A DNA stretch of 16,590 nucleotides from Verrucomicrobiota bacterium (GTDB lineage Bacteria; Verrucomicrobiota; Verrucomicrobiia; Opitutales; Coraliomargaritaceae), in NCBI GenBank assembly GCA_027620575.1, contig JAQCDT010000011.1:1-16590 (forward strand), given 5' to 3'. Position 1 is the first letter of the stretch, and each line of letters opens with the position of its first letter. The position numbers were made by a program, and so were the translations under genes. Below the pieces are notes generated by a model. The model saw only the letters and a program-made list of their open reading frames with translations, made no database searches and was not told where the DNA came from. Shown here piece by piece: positions 1 through 7,536 of this stretch.

Positions 1-726
1 GATGCTGGGTTTTCAGGTAAACAAATAAACGAAAGACTCAATGCCATAGGTGAGTCTATAGACACTTTAGATGGAGTATTTTTAACCCATGAACATAGCG
101 ACCATTCTCAAGGTATCCGTGGCATAAGCAAACGATATGACCTGCCTATATTTGCGAATCGAGATACTGCCGATGCGATTCAGGCAAAACTCAAAAAAAA
201 TATTAATTGGAAAATATTTCAAACGGGCACTGATTTCACTTTTCGTGATGTAAAAATACGCTCTTATTCGCTCCCTCATGATGCTTATGATCCAGTAGGA
301 TTTAATTTTTATTGGGGAGAAGCTGATGATTTATTTTCAAAGCAAGGCAGTTTAGCATGGGTAACGGACCTCGGATATATTCCAGAACACGTAAAAATGC
401 ATATACAAGACGTACAGACGCTTGTTATCGAGTCTAACTTTGAAGAACGCCTACTTAAAGAAGACACAAAACGACCATTATCTATAAAGCAGCGGATTCG
501 AGGTCGGCATGGACACCTCTCGAATGAGACCACCTTAAAATTCCTCAGTGAAGCTCTTGCACATTCCAAGATCGAGTGCCTGCACATGGCACATTTAAGT
601 AAAGATTGTAATCATATCGATCTTGTCCTAAAAAACAGCGAAAAATTGAAAGAGAAATACACACATCTAGAAATACATGTTGTTGACCCTAATCTCGAAT
701 TCACTCTAACTAGCGGAAAGATTTAA
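1..726 (+). CDS. Metallo-beta-lactamase fold hydrolase, WalJ/YycJ-like (5' partial)
   Basis: The reading frame is open from base 1, so the gene begins upstream of the window; about 30 N-terminal residues appear to be missing compared with WalJ/YycJ proteins. The visible part opens with [13 protein letters not shown], the strand and helix that follow the family's N-terminal GSGSSGN segment. Next comes the metal-binding motif THEHSDH, whose first histidine is encoded at 88-90. A later RGRHGHLSN motif (around 496-522) supplies further histidines, and AHLSKDCNH near the C-terminus is typical of the family. Relatives are cytoplasmic di-metal phosphodiesterases; WalJ/YycJ has been described as a DNA 5'-exonuclease, so nucleic-acid processing is the likely role, by family only. 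The stop lies 16 bases before pyruvate kinase, so the two may be co-transcribed. The fold is certain, the exact substrate is not. Confidence 0.88.
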   Translation, partial: DAGFSGKQINERLNAIGESIDTLDGVFLTHEHSDHSQGIRGISKRYDLPIFANRDTADAIQAKLKKNINWKIFQTGTDFTFRDVKIRSYSLPHDAYDPVGFNFYWGEADDLFSKQGSLAWVTDLGYIPEHVKMHIQDVQTLVIESNFEERLLKEDTKRPLSIKQRIRGRHGHLSNETTLKFLSEALAHSKIECLHMAHLSKDCNHIDLVLKNSEKLKEKYTHLEIHVVDPNLEFTLTSGKI

Positions 727-742
727 AAAGGGGCATAACTCA

Positions 743-2170
743 ATGAACAAAACTACACAAAAAACAAAAATTATCTTTACTGTCGGTCCAGCTACCGAGT
801 CCGAGGAAACTTTAGAGGCAATGATCAATGCAGGAGTTGATATCTGCAGAATAAACATGGCACATGCTGACCATGACTGGACAAGGAAGATCGTGAATCG
901 TGTACGCTCTGTTTGCGAAAGAGTGGGCCGTCATATTGCTATAATGATGGATGTGAAAGGCCCTGAAGTTCGAACAGGCGATGTTCCTGAAACATTTCAT
1001 TTGGAAAAAGATGAAATATTTTATTTCACTTACGGAGTCGGCGAAGGCGGTACAACCGCTGATGGGCATAAGCGTGTTGATGTGAATTACCCAGATTTTT
1101 ATCGTGATATAGCAGTAGGTAATACAGTTTTAGTTGATAGTGGCTTGATCCGATTGGAAGTGCTGAGTATCGATAATACCGATGTAAAATGTAAGGTGAT
1201 TATACCAGGCCCCTTAGGCAATCGCAGACACATTAATTTGCCAGGAGTTTATGTTAAACTTCCATCGCTTACCAAAAAAGATCAAGGTGATGTTGATGTT
1301 GGCGTGGAGCTCAATATAGATTTCTTCGCCCTTTCCTTCGTTCGAGAGCCGAGTGATATTACGAAATTAAAAGACTACCTAGAGGCAAAAGGTTCTGAAG
1401 GAAAAGTGATTGCAAAGATTGAAGACCAACAGGCGATTACAAATTTAGATGAAATCATTAAAACCTCTGATGGATTGATGGTAGCCCGTGGCGACCTTGG
1501 CGTAGAATGTTCATTTGAGGAATTGCCTGCTATTCAATCAAAAGCCATTAAAATTTCGATCAATGAAACCAAGCCGGTTATTGTTGCGACACAGATGCTC
1601 GAATCAATGATTGACTCTCCGATGCCAACCCGTGCTGAAATTAGCGATATTGCAAATGCGGTACGTGAGCAGGCCGATTGCATTATGCTTTCTGGAGAAA
1701 CCACTATCGGAAAATATCCTGTTGAATGCGTGCATACCATGAATCGAATCGCCTCTTGTATCGAAGCAGAAGAGGATTTGGATCCTGCACGCTTACGCAC
1801 AGATATTGTGTTGCGTTTACCTAAGTCTAAAATGCTTCGCTCTGCCGCTCAACTAGCAATCGATCTAGATGCCGCTATTGTTGTGTTTACAAGAAAAGGA
1901 TTATTTCCTCTGAAGCTAGCTGCATTGAGGCCTCAAATCCCAATTTATGCATTCACTGATAACCCTACTCTCTTTAAACAACTTTTACTCTTAAGAGGTA
2001 TAGAACCCTTCTTTATGGACTTTGTTAGTGACCACGAAGCAACAATTCAGAAAGCATTCAGTACATTGAAAGAGAGAAAATGGTCTTCTGAAGGCGATCC
2101 AATTGTTGTGGTGACTAAAATGTATGCAGGAAAAGAATTAATTGATACGACACAAATTCGTACAATTTAA
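743..2170 (+). CDS. pyk: Pyruvate kinase
   Basis: Converts phosphoenolpyruvate and ADP to pyruvate and ATP, the last step of glycolysis, in the cytoplasm. At 475 residues it has the usual bacterial length. Visible motifs are [11 protein letters not shown] (8-18), the R36/N38 phosphate and K+ site, [11 protein letters not shown] (69-79), AKIED with the catalytic lysine K225 and metal ligand E227, VARGDLGVE (247-255, metal ligand D251), TQMLESM (283-289), PTRAE (295-299) and the MLSGET loop (315-320). The C-terminal domain follows from about 345. The start is supported by a purine-rich AAGGGG ending about 9 bases before the ATG. Two positions near the monovalent-cation site differ from the usual residues: A40 replaces the serine of RxNxSH and V71 replaces the threonine of DTKGPE. 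It sits between the MBL gene and a peroxiredoxin on the same strand. Confidence 0.97.
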   Translation: MNKTTQKTKIIFTVGPATESEETLEAMINAGVDICRINMAHADHDWTRKIVNRVRSVCERVGRHIAIMMDVKGPEVRTGDVPETFHLEKDEIFYFTYGVGEGGTTADGHKRVDVNYPDFYRDIAVGNTVLVDSGLIRLEVLSIDNTDVKCKVIIPGPLGNRRHINLPGVYVKLPSLTKKDQGDVDVGVELNIDFFALSFVREPSDITKLKDYLEAKGSEGKVIAKIEDQQAITNLDEIIKTSDGLMVARGDLGVECSFEELPAIQSKAIKISINETKPVIVATQMLESMIDSPMPTRAEISDIANAVREQADCIMLSGETTIGKYPVECVHTMNRIASCIEAEEDLDPARLRTDIVLRLPKSKMLRSAAQLAIDLDAAIVVFTRKGLFPLKLAALRPQIPIYAFTDNPTLFKQLLLLRGIEPFFMDFVSDHEATIQKAFSTLKERKWSSEGDPIVVVTKMYAGKELIDTTQIRTI

Positions 2171-2204
2171 ACTTAAAGCGTAAGTAGTTCAAAGCGGTGA
2201 CGAT

Positions 2205-2717
2205 ATGTTAACTGTGAAGTTAATATACGCGTTCCTTTTTTTTACACTTACCATCATGTTTGCATCTTCAGAAGACACTACATTAACGATAGGCGAATCT
2301 ATTCCTAGCGTAATTGCTCTCGACCATGACAACAATGAATTTGATTTTGAGGCAAGTTTGGCAGACACAGTTACCGTTGTTTTCTTTTATCCCAAAGCAC
2401 ACACACCCGGTTGTACTCAACAAGCCTGTAGCCTAAGAGATGCATATAAAGAACTTCATAAAAAAGGCATCCAAGTACTAGGGGTATCTTCAGACAGCCC
2501 AAAGTCCCAAAAATCATTTAAGGAAAAATATTCGCTTCCTTATACTTTGATTTCTGACAAAAGCGGTGCCGTAGCAAAAGCATTTGGAAAAGGTAAATGG
2601 AGTCGCCAAGCCTATATTTTCTCAGATAATAAACTCGTTTGGAAGGATACTAAAGGGTCAACTTCTAAGCAAGGCGAGGAAGCAATCGCCGTACTTACTT
2701 CATTAGGTTTATTTTAA
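2205..2717 (+). CDS. bcp: Bcp/PrxQ-type peroxiredoxin, probably exported
   Basis: Thiol peroxidase that reduces hydrogen peroxide and organic hydroperoxides. The active-site block FYPKAHTPGCTQQAC (61-75) has the peroxidatic cysteine C70 and a second cysteine C75 five residues on, the arrangement of atypical two-cysteine Bcp/PrxQ enzymes. GVSSDSPKSQKSF (93-105) and R134 are also family features. Unlike most Bcp proteins, residues 1-22 form a hydrophobic leader (K5, then a run to about F19) followed by a polar SSED stretch, which looks like a signal peptide. There is no lipobox cysteine. The start at 2205 is favoured because GGTGA (2196-2200) lies four bases upstream; the internal Met18 codon at 2256, which would give a cytoplasmic protein, has no such site. 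The gene converges on opcA with a four-base gap. Confidence 0.93.
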   Translation: MLTVKLIYAFLFFTLTIMFASSEDTTLTIGESIPSVIALDHDNNEFDFEASLADTVTVVFFYPKAHTPGCTQQACSLRDAYKELHKKGIQVLGVSSDSPKSQKSFKEKYSLPYTLISDKSGAVAKAFGKGKWSRQAYIFSDNKLVWKDTKGSTSKQGEEAIAVLTSLGLF

Positions 2718-2721
2718 GCGA

Positions 2722-3684
2722 TTAAAAATAAAAAGCTTCAGCTAGCTCTTGTTCAGGTAGCATCTGCTTAATTTGAATCGGCAAATCTTTTTCTTCCCCG
2801 TCAATATTTTGGGTTAAATGACTGATTGAAGAATCTTCAAACTGGATCCATTTAATAAATTTTTTCTGACTATAAGTGATCTCAAAACTGAGTCGCTGAT
2901 TTGAATTCGGCTCAAGCTCTAAGAATTTAGAGCCAATAGATTTGTCTTCATCGCATTTTAGGCAGTGCTCCAACCATTGCATCAAATGAAATGCTTCACC
3001 TTTACTGTTTGGAGCAAAATGGACAGTGATTTCAGATAACTCTTTGCGGAGTAATTCAAAAGGAATTCCACTGAGATATTGACCAATTGCCTGCCGAATC
3101 GGTAACAATCTCGCGCGCGCTAAATCCACGACCTTTTTGGGGTTCGGCCAAGGTAGTTCACGAATAGGATACGACTCAACATTACTATCAAAAACAATGC
3201 GGTGCACACGCTTCAATAAATAGTCAAAATACTTAACCACTCGTTCGGCTCGAACTTCAGAAAACCAATGATAGATAGGTAAATCTGATTCTAGCCAGAC
3301 AGAAACTTGGTTAAAGAGAAAGCCGTTATCTTCTGAAGAAAATCCGAGGATCAATGCCTCACAACAGCACATTTCACGATGGGAATCTCCAATAAAACAT
3401 TGGCTGAATAATTTAGCCTGCATGGGCTGATTATTCTCAGAAAACGGACAGAGTATAATAATACGGCTAGGGTATCGTTGCGCAAACCGCACCGCTACTT
3501 CAAAACGTGCTTTCGCTTCATCTGGAGAAACAGTACGCCCAAAATGTAAAACTAAGTTCATTTGGGATGCACGAAATTCCGAAAGTGCGTTCTCTTTATT
3601 GCCACCCCACATTTTTGACAACTCCTCTGACACTGCACCTACGGGCAATTTTATCCCTGGTAAAACATCTATTAACTCAGTCAT
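2722..3684 (-). CDS. opcA: Glucose-6-phosphate dehydrogenase assembly protein OpcA
   Basis: OpcA-family protein, known in cyanobacteria to activate or assemble glucose-6-phosphate dehydrogenase. It is 320 residues long. Features matching the family are RIIILCP (74-80), a cysteine-flanked strand leading into EALILG (109-114), WLESDLPIYHWF (130-141), corresponding to the family's DLPxxxWW segment, and DLARARLLPIRQAIGQYL (187-204). It is encoded directly downstream of zwf, with a 38-base gap and the same strand, which strongly supports the assignment. It is rich in cysteines (C79, C96, CCC at 106-108, and CLKC at 241-244), a possible basis for redox response, though this is inference. I see no clear Shine-Dalgarno sequence. 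No further catalytic motif is expected, since family members are accessory proteins. Confidence 0.88.
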   Translation of the reverse strand: MTELIDVLPGIKLPVGAVSEELSKMWGGNKENALSEFRASQMNLVLHFGRTVSPDEAKARFEVAVRFAQRYPSRIIILCPFSENNQPMQAKLFSQCFIGDSHREMCCCEALILGFSSEDNGFLFNQVSVWLESDLPIYHWFSEVRAERVVKYFDYLLKRVHRIVFDSNVESYPIRELPWPNPKKVVDLARARLLPIRQAIGQYLSGIPFELLRKELSEITVHFAPNSKGEAFHLMQWLEHCLKCDEDKSIGSKFLELEPNSNQRLSFEITYSQKKFIKWIQFEDSSISHLTQNIDGEEKDLPIQIKQMLPEQELAEAFYF

Positions 3685-3722
3685 TTTTACTTTAAAATTC
3701 TAAACTTTTCATTGCCTAATCT

Positions 3723-5264
3723 TTATCCCGAATGTCTCCATTCATGATTTTTTTTGGACAACAATTCGTCGCTCAATGCAGGACCCCATGACCCGGCCAC
3801 ATAAGATTCTAATCCTTTAGTACCTAGTGACTCCCAATGTTCAAGAACTGGTGACAGCAACTTCCAAGAAGCTTCAGTTTCATCACCGCGGATAAACAAT
3901 GTACTATCGCCAATCATTGCATCTAAAATTAAACGCTCATAAGCCTCGGGAGTGTTTGACCCAAAAGTAGTGGCATAACGAAAGTGCATTTTCACTGGTT
4001 GCATACGAGTCTCTAGGCCAGGCACTTTTGAATTCATGACAATCGTCACTCCTTCGTTAGGCTGAATCTGAATCACCATTGTATTATCAGAAACATTAAA
4101 TCGCCCTTCCTCCGAAAATAAAATACCAGGAGGACGCTTAAAGCGAATCGCAATCTCGCTAGTTCTACGAGCCATTCGCTTTCCTGAACGTATATAAAAA
4201 GGTACGCCCTTCCAACGCCAATTATTAATCATCAAGCGAAGTGCCGCATAAGTCTCTGTTGAAGACTCCTCAGGAATCCCCTGCTCCTCTAAGTATCCGT
4301 TCACTTCATTTCCGTTAATTAAACCTTTTGTATATTGTGCACGAATAACGTCAGAATGCTCTCCCTCTAAATTCAAAGGCTGTATCGAACGAATTACTTT
4401 AACCTTTTCATCACGAATTGATTCGGGATCTAAAGAAACAGGCGGTTCCATCGCGGTTAAAGCCACAAGTTGCATAGTGTGGTTTTGAATCATATCCCTT
4501 AAAGCTCCACTTGTATCATAGTAACCACCACGACTGCCTACCCCTAACTTTTCCGCAACAGTGATTTGAACACATTCTACATACTCTCTATTCCATATTG
4601 GCTCAAAAATTGCATTCGCAAAGCGTTGCACAAGGAGATCCTGAACCGTCTCTTTTCCTAAATAGTGGTCAATACGAAATACTTGAGATTCCTCAAATAC
4701 ACTATTAATAAGATGGTTTAAATTTTGGGCACTGCTTAAGTCTCGCCCAAAAGGCTTTTCAATAATCACCTTGGAAGCAAGAGGTGTATCTAGATTAGCT
4801 TTTGCAAGACCACTTTTCCCTAAACATTCAATAATAGGCTCAAACACACTGGGTGGTGTAGAAATATAAAATATCCGCTGTACCTTTCGGCCAAGTGAAG
4901 CCTCGATTCCATCGATTTGCTCTGCCAATCGCTTATAACCTTCTATATCGCCATAATCCGCTGACGCATAAAACATTACATCACGAACACGTTGCCATAT
5001 TTCCGCATTCATTGGACGACGTGAATGCTCCTTGATGGAAGTCTCCATCGCATCACGAAAATCTTCATCTGAAATCGCTTTTCTTCCAAAGCCGATTAAA
5101 TGAAAATCATTGGGCAGTAAATTATCTACACTAAGATTGTAAATCGCAGGAATCAGTTTGCGAGCTGTTAAATCGCCCGATGCTCCAAAAATAACTGCAA
5201 CGGTTGGGGCTACGCCCCTGTGCTTACTCAAGCCTTCTAAAAATGGGTGTCTCGATTCTTCCAT
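3723..5264 (-). CDS. zwf: Glucose-6-phosphate 1-dehydrogenase
   Basis: Oxidises glucose 6-phosphate to 6-phosphogluconolactone with NADP+ (or NAD+), the entry step of the oxidative pentose phosphate pathway and a main NADPH source. The 513 residues match the family's usual length. The nucleotide-binding loop is GASGDLTARK (27-36), the substrate-binding EKPFG is at 169-173, the signature RIDHYLGKE at 197-205, and the likely catalytic histidine H262 lies in NHTMQLV. RSGKRM (359-364) and the GSWGP near the C-terminus are also typical. It lies between yraN upstream (30-base gap) and opcA downstream (38-base gap), consistent with one transcript. No Shine-Dalgarno sequence precedes the ATG; the upstream bases on this strand are pyrimidine-rich. 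Confidence 0.97.
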   Translation of the reverse strand: MEESRHPFLEGLSKHRGVAPTVAVIFGASGDLTARKLIPAIYNLSVDNLLPNDFHLIGFGRKAISDEDFRDAMETSIKEHSRRPMNAEIWQRVRDVMFYASADYGDIEGYKRLAEQIDGIEASLGRKVQRIFYISTPPSVFEPIIECLGKSGLAKANLDTPLASKVIIEKPFGRDLSSAQNLNHLINSVFEESQVFRIDHYLGKETVQDLLVQRFANAIFEPIWNREYVECVQITVAEKLGVGSRGGYYDTSGALRDMIQNHTMQLVALTAMEPPVSLDPESIRDEKVKVIRSIQPLNLEGEHSDVIRAQYTKGLINGNEVNGYLEEQGIPEESSTETYAALRLMINNWRWKGVPFYIRSGKRMARRTSEIAIRFKRPPGILFSEEGRFNVSDNTMVIQIQPNEGVTIVMNSKVPGLETRMQPVKMHFRYATTFGSNTPEAYERLILDAMIGDSTLFIRGDETEASWKLLSPVLEHWESLGTKGLESYVAGSWGPALSDELLSKKNHEWRHSG

Positions 5265-5294
5265 AATGTGATGTGGAAATATTAAGGAGAATAA

Positions 5295-5744
5295 TCAAAA
5301 TAAAGCAACATTCCTGTAATGTGAAATTTTGTAGTCTTTTGTCTGCCCATATGCGATTGAAATAATATCAAAACGATAGGTTTTTGGACGTTTACCTAAG
5401 CGATTTAAATAAGCTAAAGCAGTGCGACGCAATAGTGATTTTTTCTTACGACTGATTGATTGGACTCCCGATACGAGAGATACGGCTTTTCTTAAACGCA
5501 CTTCAATAAAAACTAAGCACGCCTGATCTAAACAAATTAGGTCGATTTCGCCACGATGATGCCGCCAATTCTTTGTCACAATACGATAGCCCAATGCTTT
5601 TTTACAGTAATTCAAAGCTAATTTTTCTCCCTTATCTCCTTTTTCTGAAGTACTCAGCGAATCCCAGGATAGATTCCGATAGGGGCCTAAAGGACTTTGC
5701 TTAAAGAAAGAGAAAACCTTGTCTATCCAGCGCATTTGAACCAT
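5295..5744 (-). CDS. YraN/UPF0102 family protein with restriction-nuclease-like fold
   Basis: A 149-residue member of the YraN (UPF0102) family, which has the fold of Holliday-junction resolvases and restriction endonucleases; its cellular role is poorly defined. Family motifs are GDKGEKLALNYCKKALGY (36-53), KNWR (58-61), GEIDLI (65-70) and FIEVRLR (79-85), giving the acidic residues E40, D68 and E81 of a possible metal site. Q95 and the basic RKKKSLLRR (99-107) follow the family pattern. About 35 residues precede the conserved core, so the true start could be the second ATG (Met4, 5733-5735); neither has a Shine-Dalgarno sequence. It is the first gene of the yraN-zwf-opcA group and is divergent from the FAD oxidoreductase. 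Fold and family are secure, function is not. Confidence 0.88.
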   Translation of the reverse strand: MVQMRWIDKVFSFFKQSPLGPYRNLSWDSLSTSEKGDKGEKLALNYCKKALGYRIVTKNWRHHRGEIDLICLDQACLVFIEVRLRKAVSLVSGVQSISRKKKSLLRRTALAYLNRLGKRPKTYRFDIISIAYGQTKDYKISHYRNVALF

Positions 5745-5764
5745 TAGTAAAAACTGACTATACT
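5736..5764 (+). promoter_or_regulatory. Candidate sigma70-type promoter for the FAD oxidoreductase operon
   Basis: TTGAAC at 5736-5741 and TATACT at 5759-5764 are separated by exactly 17 bases, a good match to the housekeeping promoter pattern (4/6 and 5/6). The predicted RNA start near 5771 lies about 34 bases before the proposed start codon at 5805. The -35 box lies inside the first codons of the divergent yraN gene. Assigned by eye; no experimental support. Confidence 0.45.
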
Positions 5765-5778
5765 ATTTTCCACTGATT
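5757..5778 (-). promoter_or_regulatory. Possible weak -10 region for yraN-zwf-opcA, overlapping the + strand -10 box
   Basis: Read on the - strand, TATAGT (complement of 5757-5762) is a 5/6 match to a -10 box and shares four bases with the opposing TATACT. The only nearby -35-like hexamer is TTGCTG, 16 bases upstream, which matches only the TTG. The predicted RNA would start very close to the yraN ATG, giving a nearly leaderless message. This is a weak call made from position and symmetry. Confidence 0.22.
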
Positions 5779-5804
5779 CAGCAACTATCAAAGCATCACA
5801 TACC

Positions 5805-6839
5805 ATTGATTATTTAATTATCGGAGCAGGTTTGGCTGGCTCCTCACTTGCTTGGCGACTGGACAGAAAAAAATACACTTACACAATTTTTGACGCTCCG
5901 AACTTAGCCAGTGCCTCACAGGTAGCCGCAGGGTTTATCAATCCAGTGACTGGAAAATGGATGACTGAATCATGGAAAATCGATACCTTGATGCCCAAAG
6001 CTAAAGCCTTTTATCAAGACATTGAGCAATCATTGGGAATCAATATTTATCATGAGTTGCCTATACGTCGTTATTTTATCAATCCAGAGGATGCGATCCG
6101 TGCTCGGCGCAGGATTAAAAACCCTCGCTACGCAAACTACTTCGACCCAATTCTAGAAAAAGGCTCTGAACCCATTGGAATCAGCGATGATTTTGGAAGT
6201 ATCCCCATCCGCCACGGGAACTGGGTGAATGTGCCGAGCCTGATGAAAAATCTAAAAAGTTACTTTAAGTCTCAAGGCAGACTTATTGAAGAAACATTTG
6301 ATGCAAGCAAGTTAGTACAAGAAGGCACCGGCTGGAACTACCACGGTGTTAAGGCAAACAATATTATTTTCTGCCAAGGAGCTCATAGAGGAAACAACCC
6401 CTTTTTTAAAGACCTACCCATCATACCGATCAAAGGCGATGTTTTAGACATTCGGCTGAAAGATATTCAACTTCCGCCTGGTCTCTATTATAAAAAACGC
6501 TGGCTCCATTCTTTAAACTTGGGGAATAGCGATTTTCTTTATCGGCTTGGCGCTAGCTATGAGGTGGGTAATTCAGATGCAGAACCCTCTATTACCGCTA
6601 AAGAAGGGCTAATTGAAATTTTAAAAAATATGTTAGGACCCGATTTGCTATTTGATATCGAGACACATCGTAGCGGAATTCGTCCAACCACCGAAGATGC
6701 AAAGCCGCTGTTTATAAAGCATCCAAAACACTCATCCCTATTTGCTATCAATGGACTTGGATCCAAAGGTTCAGCATTTGCCCCTTATTTGTCTGAGCTA
6801 TTCATTGACCAAATCGAAAATCATTCTTCTGAATGCTAA
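5805..6839 (+). CDS. FAD-dependent oxidoreductase, DAO family (candidate MnmC(o)-like tRNA modification enzyme)
   Basis: Flavin-dependent amine oxidase/dehydrogenase fold of the D-amino-acid oxidase family. Numbering from 5805, DYLIIGAGLAGSSLA (2-16) is the FAD-binding beta-alpha-beta motif, VAAGFINPVTGKW (40-52) the next family block, WVNVP (140-144) a later one, and SGIRPTTEDAKP (290-301) with NGLGSKG (316-322) the C-terminal flavin-contacting motifs. Total 344 residues. The substrate is not evident; relatives include glycine oxidase ThiO and the oxidase half of MnmC. The next gene is an MnmM-type tRNA methyltransferase 16 bases downstream, which suggests conversion of cmnm5U34 to nm5U34 (inference). 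The start is unusual: no ATG, GTG or TTG exists in frame between the stop at 5748 and TTG 5832, which lies inside the FAD motif. ATT at 5805 gives the best N-terminus; ATC 5787 is possible. Confidence 0.85.
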   Translation: MDYLIIGAGLAGSSLAWRLDRKKYTYTIFDAPNLASASQVAAGFINPVTGKWMTESWKIDTLMPKAKAFYQDIEQSLGINIYHELPIRRYFINPEDAIRARRRIKNPRYANYFDPILEKGSEPIGISDDFGSIPIRHGNWVNVPSLMKNLKSYFKSQGRLIEETFDASKLVQEGTGWNYHGVKANNIIFCQGAHRGNNPFFKDLPIIPIKGDVLDIRLKDIQLPPGLYYKKRWLHSLNLGNSDFLYRLGASYEVGNSDAEPSITAKEGLIEILKNMLGPDLLFDIETHRSGIRPTTEDAKPLFIKHPKHSSLFAINGLGSKGSAFAPYLSELFIDQIENHSSEC

Positions 6840-6855
6840 CAATTTATTGAAGCCA

Positions 6856-7446
6856 ATGCGATTAACCGAATACGTACACCTCTGCCTTGAAAAACACTTA
6901 AACAATGGTGACTACGTTCTCGATGCAACTGCTGGAAATGGCTACGATACATTGAAAGCCGCCCAATTAGTCCAGCCCGATGGACGAGTGACTGCAATTG
7001 ATATTCAAAAGGATGCCTTACAAGCAACGGAAGAAAAATTAACCCAAGCAAAATTAAACACCCTTTGTGAATTGCATCTTGGAAGCCATGGAGAACTGCT
7101 TGAGAGGCTCAATCAAACATTTGATGCTGTCTTATTTAATTTAGGCTACTTACCCGGAAGCGACAAAATGGTGATCACAACACCAAAAGAAACGCTTTCC
7201 GCACTGAATCAAAGTCCAAAACTTTTAAAAGCAACCGGCATCTTATGTGTCACTGCGTATCGCCAACATCCTGGGGGCCAAGAGGAAGCTGATCAAGTTG
7301 CCGAATGGATGCGAGAAAAACAAACCCAAGGATGGTCGGTAGAAAAAATTGAGCCGAACCACACGTCCGATTATCTCAGTCCTCTTCTATGGATCGCCTC
7401 AAAAGGCACCTTATCCATCCCCTCTTTTGCGAATAGAGACATCTGA
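6856..7446 (+). CDS. mnmM: SAM-dependent methyltransferase, YtqB/MnmM family
   Basis: Class I Rossmann methyltransferase of the YtqB family, earlier called rRNA methylase-like. The Bacillus member MnmM adds the methyl group that turns nm5(s2)U34 into mnm5(s2)U34 in tRNA. From the chosen start it is 196 residues, close to family length. The SAM motif is LDATAGNGYDT (22-32), followed by AIDIQ (47-51), FNLGYLPGSDK (94-104) and YRQHPGGQEE (135-144), all characteristic of this family. The frame stays open upstream to 6742, but that stretch overlaps the oxidoreductase gene and encodes nothing family-like. The ATG at 6856 gives MRLTEYVHLCLEKHL, the expected N-terminus. It follows the FAD oxidoreductase after 16 bases. 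Family secure; the tRNA role is by homology. Confidence 0.9.
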   Translation: MRLTEYVHLCLEKHLNNGDYVLDATAGNGYDTLKAAQLVQPDGRVTAIDIQKDALQATEEKLTQAKLNTLCELHLGSHGELLERLNQTFDAVLFNLGYLPGSDKMVITTPKETLSALNQSPKLLKATGILCVTAYRQHPGGQEEADQVAEWMREKQTQGWSVEKIEPNHTSDYLSPLLWIASKGTLSIPSFANRDI

Positions 7447-7536
7447 CTTAGACCCGAGCCACTCTATTTGTTTAAATCCTTATCATTTCTGCAAAATACC
7501 ATTGCACTCATTATGAATATTGAAACACTACGACTC

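Noticed and set aside
5284..5289. AAGGAG on the + strand between zwf and yraN
   Set aside because: No + strand start codon and open frame follow it; both flanking genes are on the - strand.
5832..5834. TTG 5832 as start of the FAD oxidoreductase
   Set aside because: It falls inside the GAGLAG nucleotide-binding loop, so the protein would lack an essential strand.
6742..6855. Upstream extension of the YtqB/MnmM methyltransferase to an in-frame start at 6742
   Set aside because: It overlaps the oxidoreductase coding region, encodes residues with no family similarity, and the ATG at 6856 gives the expected length and N-terminus.
7468..7536. Longer thrH forms starting at TTG 7468 or ATG 7513
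   Set aside because: ThrH proteins begin only a few residues before the CLDLEG motif; ATG 7537 fits that and the other starts have no ribosome-binding site to support them.
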